Positions 1 through 9,315 of a stretch of 64,000 nt of DNA are shown here, piece after piece. The DNA is from Natrinema hispanicum (lineage in GTDB: Archaea > Halobacteriota > Halobacteria > Halobacteriales > Natrialbaceae): assembly GCF_900111485.1 (NCBI RefSeq), contig NZ_FOIC01000003.1, positions 218,588-282,587 of the forward strand. Reading direction: 5' to 3'. A program made the translations under genes and the position numbers. The notes under the pieces are model-generated. The model saw only the letters and a list, made by a program, of their open reading frames with translations, did no database searches and was not told the origin of the DNA. The stretch's first letter is position 1, and every line of letters begins with the position of its first letter.

Positions 1-59
1 ACCCAGGGAAGAGTCAGTGCGAGCGCAGCCGAAATCGCACCGAAGGCTTGTCGTCTCAT
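1..59 (-). CDS. 5' end of a secreted/membrane protein gene (partial)
   Basis: Only the first 19 codons lie in the window; the gene runs off the left edge. The ATG is read leftward from 59. The visible N-terminus (MRRQAFGAISAALALTLPW) has two basic residues followed by a hydrophobic stretch, as in a signal peptide or first membrane helix. A TATA-like box (TTTATA) lies about 35 nt upstream, so the gene probably has its own promoter even though it follows the AIM24 gene on the same strand with a 68-nt gap. The function cannot be read from this fragment. Confidence 0.5.
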   Translation of the reverse strand, partial: MRRQAFGAISAALALTLPW

Positions 60-93
60 AGAAGTATCCTGAACTGCGTATTGGTCAAAGTCC

Positions 94-99
94 TATAAA
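94..99 (-). promoter_or_regulatory. TATA box for the truncated gene at the left edge
   Basis: TTTATA on the minus strand, about 35 nt upstream of the ATG at 59. This would place the transcript start around 70 and give a leader of about 10 nt. Basis is position and sequence only. Confidence 0.4.
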
Positions 100-127
100 T
101 CGTCCGTGGCAGTGGCAGTAGTGCCTG

Positions 128-793
128 CTACTGCTGCGGCCCGCGTTCCTCGAAGGGCTGGACAACCACGAACCCCTCCGAGCCCGAAAAATCGAGCTGG
201 TAGGTCTCATCAGAGGACTGGCCAATCATGTTCGAAAGCGCACTGTCGACGTGGCTACCAGGCGTCGTCTCACTCCAGGCAACGGTCGCACTGGGGTCAG
301 TGCGAACCGGCGGCTGCAAGACCAGTGGCTCGCCGTGGGTCGTAATCGCGACGCTACCGGGTCCCTCGAGGAAGACGTTGCTCAGGCCGCCGGCCGAAAA
401 GCCCGCGATACTCTTGATCGTCCGGATTTCGTAATTGATGCTCGACTCGAACGCGAGGACGTCGTTGCCGTTGACCGAAATCGACTGTCCGGCATCGAGC
501 TCGAGGAGCTGAATCTTCTTTTCCTGATCCGCGAGATAGAGATGGCCGGACCCGGTCGCTTCCATCACCGGCGTTCCCTCACCCGTGGCCTGTTCCTTGA
601 GGAATCCCGTAATACCGCCTTCGGCGGACGATTTCCCCGTGAACGAGATGTCTCCGTCGTAGGCGATCATCGAGCCGGCTTTCGCCATGACGGTTCCGTC
701 GAGGTCGATATCGAGCAGCGTCGAGTTCTCGAGTTGAAACGTCTCGCCGCCAGCTTTCGGTTCGTTTGCAGTAACAAATTCGTCGACGTTCAT
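128..793 (-). CDS. AIM24 family protein
   Basis: A 221-residue protein of the AIM24 (TRAP-like beta-sandwich) family, whose bacterial and archaeal members have no settled biochemical role. The ATG at 793 (MNVDEFV...) is chosen over the 60-codon-longer open frame because the upstream residues are basic and low in family character, while homologous proteins start near here. Family features are the repeated beta-rich segments with 'MAKAGSMIAYDGDISF' near residue 40, the glycine-rich loop that follows, and 'GPGSVAITTHGEP' in the second half. There is no signal peptide or membrane helix, so it is probably cytoplasmic. The downstream partial gene has its own TATA box. Family call is confident; role unknown. 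Confidence 0.85.
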   Translation of the reverse strand: MNVDEFVTANEPKAGGETFQLENSTLLDIDLDGTVMAKAGSMIAYDGDISFTGKSSAEGGITGFLKEQATGEGTPVMEATGSGHLYLADQEKKIQLLELDAGQSISVNGNDVLAFESSINYEIRTIKSIAGFSAGGLSNVFLEGPGSVAITTHGEPLVLQPPVRTDPSATVAWSETTPGSHVDSALSNMIGQSSDETYQLDFSGSEGFVVVQPFEERGPQQ

Positions 794-1028
794 GATGAGC
801 GAGCCGGATGGCTCTACCGAGCGTTGGGTGGCACCCGTGAAAATAGTTACCCACATCTCAATTTCAGGTCGGCATGAAAGACGGTCGATCGAGACGCACC
901 CAGAAGTCAACAGAAAACTGGGACGATGACGACGCATCTTGCCAGGATCGATCGAATGGGTGTTGGATTTCAACGGCCTGAATGTGTAACGCGATGTCGG
1001 AATTACGGTGGCACCGAACTTGCGGTAG

Positions 1029-2078
1029 ATGGTTCGTCGCAGAACGGGAGCAGTAGTTCTCCTCGTCGTCTTCCTGATCGTCGCAACTGTAGCCTACGGT
1101 GTCCTCACAGTAGGTCGACCGCAGGTCGAATCGGTCGACAACGACTGGGGGACCGTTACGGCCGACCGGACCGAAGTCGAGACGCAGCTCACCGTCGATA
1201 ATCCGCTGTTGCTCCGCGTCGGCGGCCCCGCAGCGGACATCTCGTATACGGTTTCGATGAACGACATCGAAGTCGCGACGGGAGAGAAAAACGGCATCAA
1301 TCTCGACGATGATGAAAAGACTGTCGCCGTCAGCACGTGGCTCGACAACGACGAGATCCCCGAGTGGTGGGCCTCTCACGTCAACAGAAACGAGACGACG
1401 ACGGTTCGAGTCGAACCCGACGTCGTCGTCAACTACGCTGGGATCCGGCTCCCGGCGACGGAGTGGACTCGAGTCCAAACGGTTCACACGAATCTGCTCG
1501 AGCCGCTCGAAGCGAACGAGAGTCAGCGATTGCAGGTAGCCGGCCAAACGCTGCTGGTCGTCGATGAGACGAACGCACGGTGGGGCACCGCTACCGCCAC
1601 CCGAACGCCGATCAGCGCATCGGCGACGGTAACTAATCCAACGCCGGTTCCGGTGCCGATCACGGAACTTCGATACACGGTCCGACTCAACGGGATCGTC
1701 GTCGGGGAAGGCATCGCCGGCCAACAGACCGTTTTACGGCCCAACAACACTCGAACGCTCGAGGCCAGTGCAGCAATCAACAACTCCAAACTCGACGAGT
1801 GGTGGGTGACACACCTTCGAAACGACGAACGGTCGACCCTGACGGTCGAGTTCACTGCGACGCTTGCCTACGGCGGGGTCCAGCGGACGGTTCCGCTCGA
1901 GTTTCTCTCGTACGAGCAGCCGTTCGAAACGGATCTGATCGGACAGAAAAACGAGAGCACGAACGAGTCTGTAAGCGACGAGACCGGACAAGAACAGGAA
2001 CAGCAGTCGAGTCAGCGCCAATCGCAACGTATGAGAGACGCGATAGCGGCCCGCTCGAGCGACGAGAATCGGCGATGA
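1029..2078 (+). CDS. LEA type 2 / WHy domain membrane-anchored protein
   Basis: A 349-residue protein. Residues about 7-27 form a single N-terminal hydrophobic helix (VVLLVVFLIVATVAYGVL) that anchors or exports it. Two repeated domains follow (about 30-165 and 175-315). Each starts with a TxTxT strand ('WGTVTADRTEVETQLTVDNP', 'WGTATATRTPISASATVTNP') and contains '(Y)TVxxNxIxVxxG', the WHy/LEA14 desiccation-related pattern. The last 35 residues are a Gln/Ser/Arg-rich tail, probably disordered. LEA14/WHy domains are linked to water stress in plants and bacteria; a role in salt stress here is inference. The gene stands alone, convergent with the kinase gene downstream. Confidence 0.8.
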   Translation: MVRRRTGAVVLLVVFLIVATVAYGVLTVGRPQVESVDNDWGTVTADRTEVETQLTVDNPLLLRVGGPAADISYTVSMNDIEVATGEKNGINLDDDEKTVAVSTWLDNDEIPEWWASHVNRNETTTVRVEPDVVVNYAGIRLPATEWTRVQTVHTNLLEPLEANESQRLQVAGQTLLVVDETNARWGTATATRTPISASATVTNPTPVPVPITELRYTVRLNGIVVGEGIAGQQTVLRPNNTRTLEASAAINNSKLDEWWVTHLRNDERSTLTVEFTATLAYGGVQRTVPLEFLSYEQPFETDLIGQKNESTNESVSDETGQEQEQQSSQRQSQRMRDAIAARSSDENRR

Positions 2079-2150
2079 ATCGGAGCGACGTCACTCGAGT
2101 GATACCCATAGCTTGGCCAGGAAAACGACATGGCAGAGACGAGAGAGGAG

Positions 2151-4076
2151 TCACTGGGTGGTGGCAATCGGGGTGGAAGAATCGCGCCCGTCGCTCAGCG
2201 TCCCGTTTCGTGGGAGCCTCAGCGTGACGATAGTTCCACGGGACTGTGCGTCCTCGAATCGAATCGTGCCGCCAGCTTCCGTGACGATATGATCGACGAG
2301 CCACAGCCCCATGCCGTTGCTGTGTAAGAGCGCGTCGATCTCCGCGTCCCCCGCGATTACCTGCCGTTCCGCGGCTGGAATCCCCGGGCCGTTGTCTTCG
2401 ACCCGGATTTCGACCGCCCGGTCCCGGGAGCGGGCGCTGATCGTCACCGCAGGCGTTCCGTGCTCGGTGTGAACGATGGCGTTCTCGACGACTTCCACGA
2501 TCGCCTGCTCGAGTTCCGGCAGCGTACGGAGCACGAGGTCGGCCGTGATGTCGATCGTGATATCGGCCCGAGGATACTGCTGCTCGAGTTGGCTCACGAT
2601 ATCGTCGACGACGGCCGACAGCTCGAGTATCGTTGTCGTCGACGGCGCAGACAGGAACTGGACGATCTCACGTTGCTTGTCGGCCTGGGCAAGCAAGTGA
2701 TCGCTCGCGTCGACGATCCGGCCAGCCATCGGCGCGATGTCGTTGGTGTCGTCGGACAGCTCTTGGATCATCTCGGCGTTGCCCGCGATCACGTTCACTT
2801 CGTTGCGGATGTTGTGTCGGAGCACGCGGGCGAGCACCTGAAGCTGCGTGACGCTCTGGTGGAGGTCGCTCTCTAACTGTCGTTGATAGACTTTCTGATC
2901 AGTGATGTCGCCGTGGATCGCGACGAAGTTCTGGATCGTCTCGTCCTCGCCGAAGATCGGCGCGATCGTTTGGTGGATCACGTATCGGTCGCCGTCTTGA
3001 CGCTCGTTGACGATCTCTCCCTCCCAGACGTCCCCCGCGAGAATCGTCGACCACAGCTCGTCGTAAAACGCCTCGTCGTGCTCGCCGGAGTTGAGGAGTC
3101 GGGGATTCCGCCCGCGGGCTTTGGCTGCCGAGTAGCCCGTGATCGCCTCCCACGCGCTGTTGACATACTGAATGGTGCCGTCTCGGTCCGTGATCAACAC
3201 GGCATGGCCCGAGTAGTCGGCCGCCTTTTTGAATTTGCGAGCCTCGGCTTCGCGCTTTGCCAGTGCTCGATAGAGCGTCTTCTGTGGCTCTTTGATCCCC
3301 ATCTTCACGACAGACAGGTAGATCAGATAGAACGAGGCGAGCTTGAGGAAGTGCCCAACGGCGTTGGAAATCCCGTAGACATCGACATAGAACGTAAACG
3401 CGAGTTCCGCGCCCATCGTCAGCAGTATCGAGCCGGCGAGAAACTGGAAAAGACGCCGGTTGAACGTCTCCCGTTGGCCATAGAGGAGACCGAGGCTGGC
3501 CGAGAAGAGGGCGATAACGACGTATTCGCTAGCGACCTTGACTCGTGTCAGGCCACTCCCCTCGACGTACATCTGTGGGAACCAGTCGACGACGAAGATC
3601 GACCCGAGTCCGAGGGCGACGACGGCAGCATAGCCCATCACCAGCGCACACAGCGTGTTCCCGGTCCACTCGAGGGCGTCTCGATCGCCACGGACGAGGC
3701 CGACGGTCCCCGCAGCCAAAAGCGAGCCTGCCTCGAGATACCGCCCCAGGACCCAGAGCTGAGTCGGCAGATTCGGACCAGTGCCGGGGAAGACTCCCAT
3801 GCCTTTGTACGTGAGAACGTGAAGCAGATCCACGCCGCCGACGAACAGATAGCTGACGCCGAGAATTACCAGAAACGACCGATCGAGTTCTTCGCGTGCG
3901 TTCCAGGTAATGAGGAACACGACAGCGGCGATGAGAATGCTGACCAGTTCGACGAGGCTGTGAAAGAGCAGGAAGTTCTGTAACTGGATGACAGACAGCA
4001 CACCGACGCCACCGGCCACCCCAACGAGAGCGCCCGCGTGCGTTCGCCACCAGGACACTATGCTACTGACAGCCAC
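2151..4076 (-). CDS. Membrane sensor histidine kinase with PAS domain
   Basis: A 641-residue two-component sensor kinase with a GTG start. Residues about 15-265 hold roughly eight hydrophobic helices and resemble a MASE3-type membrane sensor. A PAS domain follows (about 285-395; 'LITDRDGTIQYVNSAWEAITGYS'). The phosphoacceptor H-box is 'LRHNIRNEV' with His421. The ATPase module keeps the N box ('VVENAIVHTEH'), G1 box ('DNGPGIP') and G2 box ('GMGLWLV'). The HNIRNE form of the H-box is common in haloarchaeal kinases. There is no response regulator next to it, so its partner is elsewhere. It is divergent from a second kinase gene across 180 nt; whether the two share signals is unknown. Confidence 0.85.
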   Translation of the reverse strand: MAVSSIVSWWRTHAGALVGVAGGVGVLSVIQLQNFLLFHSLVELVSILIAAVVFLITWNAREELDRSFLVILGVSYLFVGGVDLLHVLTYKGMGVFPGTGPNLPTQLWVLGRYLEAGSLLAAGTVGLVRGDRDALEWTGNTLCALVMGYAAVVALGLGSIFVVDWFPQMYVEGSGLTRVKVASEYVVIALFSASLGLLYGQRETFNRRLFQFLAGSILLTMGAELAFTFYVDVYGISNAVGHFLKLASFYLIYLSVVKMGIKEPQKTLYRALAKREAEARKFKKAADYSGHAVLITDRDGTIQYVNSAWEAITGYSAAKARGRNPRLLNSGEHDEAFYDELWSTILAGDVWEGEIVNERQDGDRYVIHQTIAPIFGEDETIQNFVAIHGDITDQKVYQRQLESDLHQSVTQLQVLARVLRHNIRNEVNVIAGNAEMIQELSDDTNDIAPMAGRIVDASDHLLAQADKQREIVQFLSAPSTTTILELSAVVDDIVSQLEQQYPRADITIDITADLVLRTLPELEQAIVEVVENAIVHTEHGTPAVTISARSRDRAVEIRVEDNGPGIPAAERQVIAGDAEIDALLHSNGMGLWLVDHIVTEAGGTIRFEDAQSRGTIVTLRLPRNGTLSDGRDSSTPIATTQ

Positions 4077-4257
4077 CTGTACTCTCTCCCGTCCCAGCGT
4101 GTCGCTATAAGAACATCGACTGGCGTCCGCAGCGGCTCAGATCGCGGTGTCGCGTCTTCGGGGTCGGGTGAGACAGTCGGCTGCTGGGAGCCAGCAGAAG
4201 ACGCGGCTGTCGGGCGAAATCAGTACTTTCACTGTCCAAACGACGAATACACACCCG

Positions 4258-5913
4258 ATGAAGACCAAGCGCCTGTTTCTTCTCCTCATCGCGCTTATCG
4301 CAGTGGTCCTCTCTGCCTCCGTCGTCGTCGGCTTTCAACACCACAAGGACGCCCTCTACACCCACGAGCGAGAGGAACTCGACCATGCGACGATGCACGT
4401 CCAGTCCCAACTCGACGGACAACTCGGCGCGCTCCAGCGCACCACCGAGATCGGAGCGACGAACCCAGAATTGACACGCCACGGGAGCACGTCCCAGCGC
4501 CGGACCCTCGAGACGTTCGTCGAGCAGTCGTCGTTTGCCGGTGCGTCCGTCATCGCCGCCAACGGAACGATGACGACCATCGTCGCCGACTCCGGCAGAC
4601 CAAGCGCCGCCGTCGGCGACGACTTCAGCAACCGCACCTACTTTCGGCGTGCGATGGACGGCGAGACCTACGTGAGCGAGCCGATCGAAGCCAAATCCGG
4701 AAACATTATTCTGACGATCAGTACGCCGCTGTCCGAGAACGGCACACGCGTTGGCACGCTCAACGCGGCGTTTCACTTAGAACACGGAGACTTCTTCCCA
4801 CAGTTTGCGTCGACGCTCGAGGACGAACAGGGGTTGACGATCGAGTCACAGTCCGGCGAGCGAATTTATACGGCCGCGCCATCGCCGAACGCCGACCTGA
4901 TGGAACGCCAGACCACGCTCTCGGAGACCGGCTGGACGATCACCGTCAGTGAGAGCCGCGTTCCGATACAGGAGCGGAGCCAAGAGCTCTCCATGCTCCA
5001 GGGCAGCGCACTCGTGTTCGTGCTCGGCACGCTCGCCCTGTTCGGGTGGTGGGTCTACCGGCGGAACCTCGCGCAACTCGAGGCGTTGCTGGCTGGCTTC
5101 GAAGCGGTCGAAAACCAGGAGTATCAGACACGCATCACGCTCGAGGGTGCCGACGAGTGGCAACGCATCGAGTGCGGGTTCAACCAGTTGTGTCGGACGC
5201 TCGACGGCCATATGCGCGACCGACAGGCGTACGAACGGCGACTCGAGAAACAGCGTGACGACCTCGAGACACTGAACCAGGTGTTGCGCCACGACATCCG
5301 CAACGACCTCCAGATCGTACTCGCCTATGCAGATCTGCTGGCCGACCACGTCGAGGCGGGCAGCGACGACGAGGACTATCTCGAGACGCTCCAAGACAGC
5401 GCGTCGCAAGCCGTCGAGTTGACGACGACGGCACGGGAGATGGCCGACGTGATGCTCGCGAACGCTGACGGGCAGCGCCAGATACGCCTCCGCCCCCTCA
5501 TCAGGGACGTTGTTGCAGACGTCCAGTCACAGTACGCTGACGCGGATATCGCCGTCGCGGAGCCACTCCCTGAGACGGCCGTGCTGGCAAACGACATGCT
5601 CGAGTCCGTCTTCCGAAACCTGGTGAAAAACGCCGTCCAGCACAACGACAAGGCGGTTCCCGAGGTGACTGTCTCGGTGCGCGACGACGCGAGCGGCGTC
5701 ACCGTTCGCGTCGCGGACAACGGTCCCGGCGTCCCCGACAATCAAAAAGACGAGATCTTCGGCAAAGGCAAGCGCGGACTCGATAGTGCCGGCACTGGAC
5801 TCGGCTTGTACTTGGCCCAGACCCTGGTCGACGCCTACGGCGGCGACATCTGGGTCGAAGACAACGATCCCGAGGGAGCCGTCTTCGTGGTCACGCTCCC
5901 CGAAGCCGAGTAG
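4258..5913 (+). CDS. Sensor histidine kinase with extracellular sensor domain and HAMP
   Basis: A 551-residue protein. Residues 4-24 form a first membrane helix (LFLLLIALIAVVLSASVVV). An external sensor region of about 210 residues follows, resembling a Cache fold ('ATNPELTRHGS', 'GDDFSNRTYFRRAMDGETYVSEP'). A second helix lies near 245-265, then a HAMP segment, then the H-box 'LRHDIRNDLQIV' with His345. The ATPase module has 'NLVKNAVQHND', 'DNGPGVPD' and 'GTGLGLYLAQ'. ATG 4258 is used because the hydrophobic helix begins directly after it; the longer open frame adds 37 non-family residues. It is divergent from the PAS kinase. No receiver domain or response regulator gene is nearby, and the ligand is unknown. 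Confidence 0.85.
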   Translation: MKTKRLFLLLIALIAVVLSASVVVGFQHHKDALYTHEREELDHATMHVQSQLDGQLGALQRTTEIGATNPELTRHGSTSQRRTLETFVEQSSFAGASVIAANGTMTTIVADSGRPSAAVGDDFSNRTYFRRAMDGETYVSEPIEAKSGNIILTISTPLSENGTRVGTLNAAFHLEHGDFFPQFASTLEDEQGLTIESQSGERIYTAAPSPNADLMERQTTLSETGWTITVSESRVPIQERSQELSMLQGSALVFVLGTLALFGWWVYRRNLAQLEALLAGFEAVENQEYQTRITLEGADEWQRIECGFNQLCRTLDGHMRDRQAYERRLEKQRDDLETLNQVLRHDIRNDLQIVLAYADLLADHVEAGSDDEDYLETLQDSASQAVELTTTAREMADVMLANADGQRQIRLRPLIRDVVADVQSQYADADIAVAEPLPETAVLANDMLESVFRNLVKNAVQHNDKAVPEVTVSVRDDASGVTVRVADNGPGVPDNQKDEIFGKGKRGLDSAGTGLGLYLAQTLVDAYGGDIWVEDNDPEGAVFVVTLPEAE

Positions 5914-5969
5914 CGCGCTCATCACCTTCGTGGTCGAGCTTTTTGCAACTGTGACGTGTCGTTTCGAGT

Positions 5970-6437
5970 ATGCCCGTGTCTGACTTCCGCGGAGCCTGGT
6001 CCGAACCCGAGGTCGAGACCTTCTTCCAGGAGACGACAGTCCCGATCCGGCTTGCGACCCAGCGACCCGACGGCTCGCTGTGGATCGTCGCGCTGTGGTA
6101 TCGCTACCACGAGGGCACCCTCGAGTGTGCGACCGGTGCCAACGCAGCGCTCGTTCGCTTCCTCCGGGACGATCCGGCGGTCGCCTTCGAGGTCTCGACT
6201 AACAACGTCCCCTACCGCGGAGTGAGGGGGAACGGAACCGCTTCCCTCGCGCCCGATACCGACAAGACGGTCCTGCGGGCGCTCCTCGAGCGGTATCTCG
6301 GCGGGACCGACTCGGCGCTCGCCGCGTGGTTGCTCGACGACGACCGAGAGGAACTCCGGATTCGGATCGATCCCCACGAGATCTATAGCTGGGATTACAG
6401 CGAGCGCATGGCTGACTCGAGCGAGGACATGGCCTAG
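5970..6437 (+). CDS. Pyridoxamine 5'-phosphate oxidase (PPOX)-fold protein
   Basis: A 155-residue protein with the split beta-barrel pattern of the PPOX/flavin-reductase superfamily: 'IRLATQRPDGSLWIVALWYRY' near residues 25-45, then 'LECATGANAALVRFLRDDPAVAFEVSTNN' with the conserved 'N...PY-GVRGNG' turn. Members bind FMN or F420; the sequence alone does not decide which. The start 56 nt after the kinase stop may reflect readthrough or a separate transcript. It probably acts as a cytoplasmic oxidoreductase on a small substrate that I cannot name. Confidence 0.75.
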   Translation: MPVSDFRGAWSEPEVETFFQETTVPIRLATQRPDGSLWIVALWYRYHEGTLECATGANAALVRFLRDDPAVAFEVSTNNVPYRGVRGNGTASLAPDTDKTVLRALLERYLGGTDSALAAWLLDDDREELRIRIDPHEIYSWDYSERMADSSEDMA

Positions 6438-6515
6438 CGGTGGGAGAGAAAATCGGAGTATGGGACGGTCGAGTCCCGCGAACGAAACTGAAACGGACGG
6501 GACCGCGCTGGCCGA

Positions 6516-7910
6516 TCAGTCGTCGTCAGCGCTCGGTGCGACCACTTTCGGGTCGTCGGAGTCGTCAGCACGCGGGAAGTGACCGATCGTTTCCTCGCGG
6601 AACGCTTCCTCGTCGAACTCGTAGTCGTCACCGAGGAAGTCGAGCAGCGTGTGCGTGTCCCGCATGGCGTTTTTGAGACACGTCGAGGCACCCGGCGACG
6701 GCGTGATGTTGAAGATGATGTCGTCGCCGACGATCTTGGCCTCGCCCATGTCGAGCGATTTGTTCTTCGTGTCGACGATCTGTGGGCGGACGCCACCGTA
6801 GCCTTTCGCGCGTTCGATGTCCTCGAGTTCGACGGTCGGGACGACCTTCTGGACGTGGGGCAGGAACTGCTTCCGGCCAACCTCGGGGATGTCATAGAGG
6901 AGGTTCCGGAGCACGTACGGCAGCAGGATGCGGTCCGAGAGGATGTTGGCGTAACTGAGGAACGCCGACGCGTTCAAGCCGAACACGTCGAGGAAGTCTT
7001 TGACCGTCGAGATGCGGCCGCGCTCGAGCGTCGGGACGAGCTTTGCGGTCGGCCCGAATCGGGTGACACTGCCGTCGTGGACGTCCGCGTCGCCGTGGAC
7101 GGCCGCGAAGGGCAGTTTCTTCATCTGGAGCGTGTAGACCTTCCCGTTCAGGAGGCCGTCGTCGGTGTCGGCCAGGAAGAAGCTCCCGGCGATGGGGAGC
7201 AGGACCTTGTCCTGCCCGTAGCCGAGTTCCTTCGCCATCTGCAGGCTGTGCGAGCCGGCAGCGACGACGGTGGCGTCACAATCGAAGCGCCCGCGGCCGG
7301 TCTCGATCGTGTAGCCGTCAAGCGTTGGCGTGATGTCTGTGACTTCCGTGCCGGTGTAGACGTCGACGTTTGCCTCCTCGCGGGCTTCGTCGACGAACGA
7401 CTTCGACGTCTCGCCGTAGTCGACGACGTACCCGTCGGGCGTCTGCAGGGCGAGCATCTCCTTGTTGGGGTCGCGGCCCTCGACGACCTTCGGCTCGAGT
7501 TCGGCGATCTCCTCGCGGTCGATCGGCCGGAGTTTCGGGAAGAGGTCGCCGAAGCCTTCGTCCTCGTATCGTTCCTCGAGTTCGGCGACCTCATCGTCAC
7601 CGACACCGAGGACCATCTTGCTGCGCTTGGAGTGCATCTCACGGTCGGGATCGTGGTTCTCGAGATACCCCGCGAGGAGCTCTGCAGCCTCTTTGACCTC
7701 TTCGGCCTTTTCGAGCGTGTAGTTGGTCTCGATATCTCCGAAGTGGAGGGTCTGGGAGTTGTTGGTGTGGTGGGAGTTGATCGCTGCGATCTCCGATTCC
7801 TTCTCGATCAGTGCGATCGAGTCGATATCAGTGAACTTCGCGGTCGTGTACAGAAGGGATGCGCCACTGATACCGCCGCCGACGATAACTAGGTCGTATT
7901 TACCAGACAT
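6516..7910 (-). CDS. FAD-dependent oxidoreductase, malate:quinone oxidoreductase-like
   Basis: A 464-residue flavoprotein. The N-terminus has the dinucleotide-binding motif 'DLVIVGGGISGASLLY' followed at about 35 by an acidic strand end ('IALIEKE'). 'NSHHTNNSQTLHFGDIETNYT' (about 45-65) resembles the conserved substrate-side segment of malate:quinone oxidoreductases, and 'VVAAGSHSLQMA' is the second FAD-contacting region. MQO oxidises malate to oxaloacetate and passes electrons to quinone at the membrane. Haloarchaea also have NAD malate dehydrogenase, so the substrate here could differ. The C-terminus is acidic and disordered (DDSDDPKVVAPSADDD). There are no operon partners: the next gene upstream is a channel 327 nt away. 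Confidence 0.75.
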   Translation of the reverse strand: MSGKYDLVIVGGGISGASLLYTTAKFTDIDSIALIEKESEIAAINSHHTNNSQTLHFGDIETNYTLEKAEEVKEAAELLAGYLENHDPDREMHSKRSKMVLGVGDDEVAELEERYEDEGFGDLFPKLRPIDREEIAELEPKVVEGRDPNKEMLALQTPDGYVVDYGETSKSFVDEAREEANVDVYTGTEVTDITPTLDGYTIETGRGRFDCDATVVAAGSHSLQMAKELGYGQDKVLLPIAGSFFLADTDDGLLNGKVYTLQMKKLPFAAVHGDADVHDGSVTRFGPTAKLVPTLERGRISTVKDFLDVFGLNASAFLSYANILSDRILLPYVLRNLLYDIPEVGRKQFLPHVQKVVPTVELEDIERAKGYGGVRPQIVDTKNKSLDMGEAKIVGDDIIFNITPSPGASTCLKNAMRDTHTLLDFLGDDYEFDEEAFREETIGHFPRADDSDDPKVVAPSADDD

Positions 7911-8236
7911 TATTGGGTTGTGTGGGTCGGTACTGCATACGCTCGACTCCAGACCTATAACTCATATTTTTTCGTCCTCGTTTTCGACAACTGTCTATAT
8001 TGGAATCGACGACTGTAAGCTTAGCGCCGAAATCGTACAGAGAGCGGCGCTGTCGGCCGATGTGTTGGTCAGTTCGACTTACAATCACCGCAGCCGACAA
8101 CTTCAGCAGTGGATAGTCGTGCGTCCACTGCCGTTTCTCACCCAGTGTCTCGGTACGTATCTCAACACGATATCGACAGTCGACGTACCACGACGTGACT
8201 CCCCACCGCGTGTGCGTCGTTTGTCTCCGTGATGGG
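7911..8236. other. Intergenic region upstream of the FAD oxidoreductase
   Basis: A 326-nt region between the start of the oxidoreductase and the stop of the channel gene, both on the minus strand. An AT-rich stretch (about 7953-7975) contains GTTATAG on the minus strand, a plausible TATA box for the oxidoreductase with a leader of about 20 nt. The rest shows no convincing gene or structured RNA. Confidence 0.4.
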
Positions 8237-9073
8237 TCACTCGCTCGAGTCGTCGTGCTGGTAGATGACGTGGCCACAGGACTTGCAGTGGGAGGCGTCC
8301 CGGTCGTGAGACGACAGCCCACAGTTCGGACACGTGACGTCGACTTTGTCCCTGCGGCTCCACTCACGGACGATCTTGCTCGCCTGCCACGGAAGGACGA
8401 TGATCCCGAGCAGAATCGCCGCCACCGTAATCCACCGACCGGCGGCCGTGACCGGGGTAATATCTCCGAATCCGACCGTCGACAGCGCGACCACGATGTA
8501 ATAGAACGCATCGCCGAACGTAGCAATCGCCGGGTTGGCGGCTCGTTCGGCGCTGTAGAACAGCCCGGCGGAGACGAAAAACAGGACCAAGACCGTCAAC
8601 AGCAACTTCAGCGCGCGCAAGGCATTGTCCGAGATCGTCCCGAAGAAGAACTCCGCGTCCTGCGTGAACCGATAGAAGCGAAGCGCACGCAACACCCGAA
8701 GCACGCGAAGGAAGCCGATGTTGACGATCGTCGCCCCCGGGATGAGCAACACGAAAAACGTCGGAAGGATCGCGATCAGGTCGATCAGGGTGTAGGGGTT
8801 GAGAACCTCCTCAAAGCGATTCGCAGCGCCGTACAGTCGCAGCAGGTACTCCACCAGAAACACGACGGCGATCCCAACCTCGAGTTGCCAGAGCGTCGCC
8901 CGAAGTGCGGCCGGAAGCGCGTAGGTCTCCGCGACGAAGAGGGCGACGAACACGACGTTCAAGACTAACAGCGCGATGTCGATCGCTTTTCCAAGCGGCG
9001 TCCGGTGGTCGATCAGGTAGAAGCGGACGATCTCCCGACGGTCGCGACTCCCAAGCGACGGTTCGGCCGGCAT
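8237..9073 (-). CDS. Voltage-gated-type potassium channel with C-terminal zinc ribbon
   Basis: A 278-residue six-helix channel subunit. Helices span about 30-50, 62-82, 93-113, 118-136 (S4), 155-173 and 215-230. S4 is 'FLRVLRVLRALRFYRF' (121-136) with regularly spaced arginines, the mark of a voltage sensor. The pore has the selectivity filter 'TVGFGD' (199-204), indicating K+. After S6 comes a short basic linker and a zinc ribbon with Cys248, Cys251, Cys263 and Cys266 (CPNC...CKSC), then an acidic tail with histidines. The soluble zinc domain probably sits on the cytoplasmic side, where it could gate or assemble the tetramer; that is inference. The neighbour on the other strand is a Na+/H+ antiporter, consistent with a local ion-homeostasis theme. 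Confidence 0.9.
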   Translation of the reverse strand: MPAEPSLGSRDRREIVRFYLIDHRTPLGKAIDIALLVLNVVFVALFVAETYALPAALRATLWQLEVGIAVVFLVEYLLRLYGAANRFEEVLNPYTLIDLIAILPTFFVLLIPGATIVNIGFLRVLRVLRALRFYRFTQDAEFFFGTISDNALRALKLLLTVLVLFFVSAGLFYSAERAANPAIATFGDAFYYIVVALSTVGFGDITPVTAAGRWITVAAILLGIIVLPWQASKIVREWSRRDKVDVTCPNCGLSSHDRDASHCKSCGHVIYQHDDSSE

Positions 9074-9315
9074 TCGATGGAAGTCTCCGGGGGCGAGCCA
9101 TGTAGGCCCTCGGATCCGCGAACGGAACGCGACGCGAGTCTCCTGCGGCGTTCGATGTCGTCTTGACTGCTGTCCGGCAGGATGAATTCACCGACAGGCA
9201 TCACTCGCCAGTCACATGATCACGCCGCTGCTGACAACGAAACACTCAGTTACAACGGACTACCACGGCTGTGTATCCACCGGGTATTATCCCGTCCGCG
9301 TGGAGGAGTGCAGTG

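Noticed and set aside
2883..3983. 366-codon plus-strand frame opposite the PAS histidine kinase
   Set aside because: GC-rich codon shadow: the opposite strand has a full sensor kinase with H-box and ATPase motifs, while this frame has no family features.
6579..7892. 437-codon plus-strand frame opposite the FAD oxidoreductase
   Set aside because: Mirror of a flavoprotein gene; repetitive Val/Asp/Arg composition, no motif.
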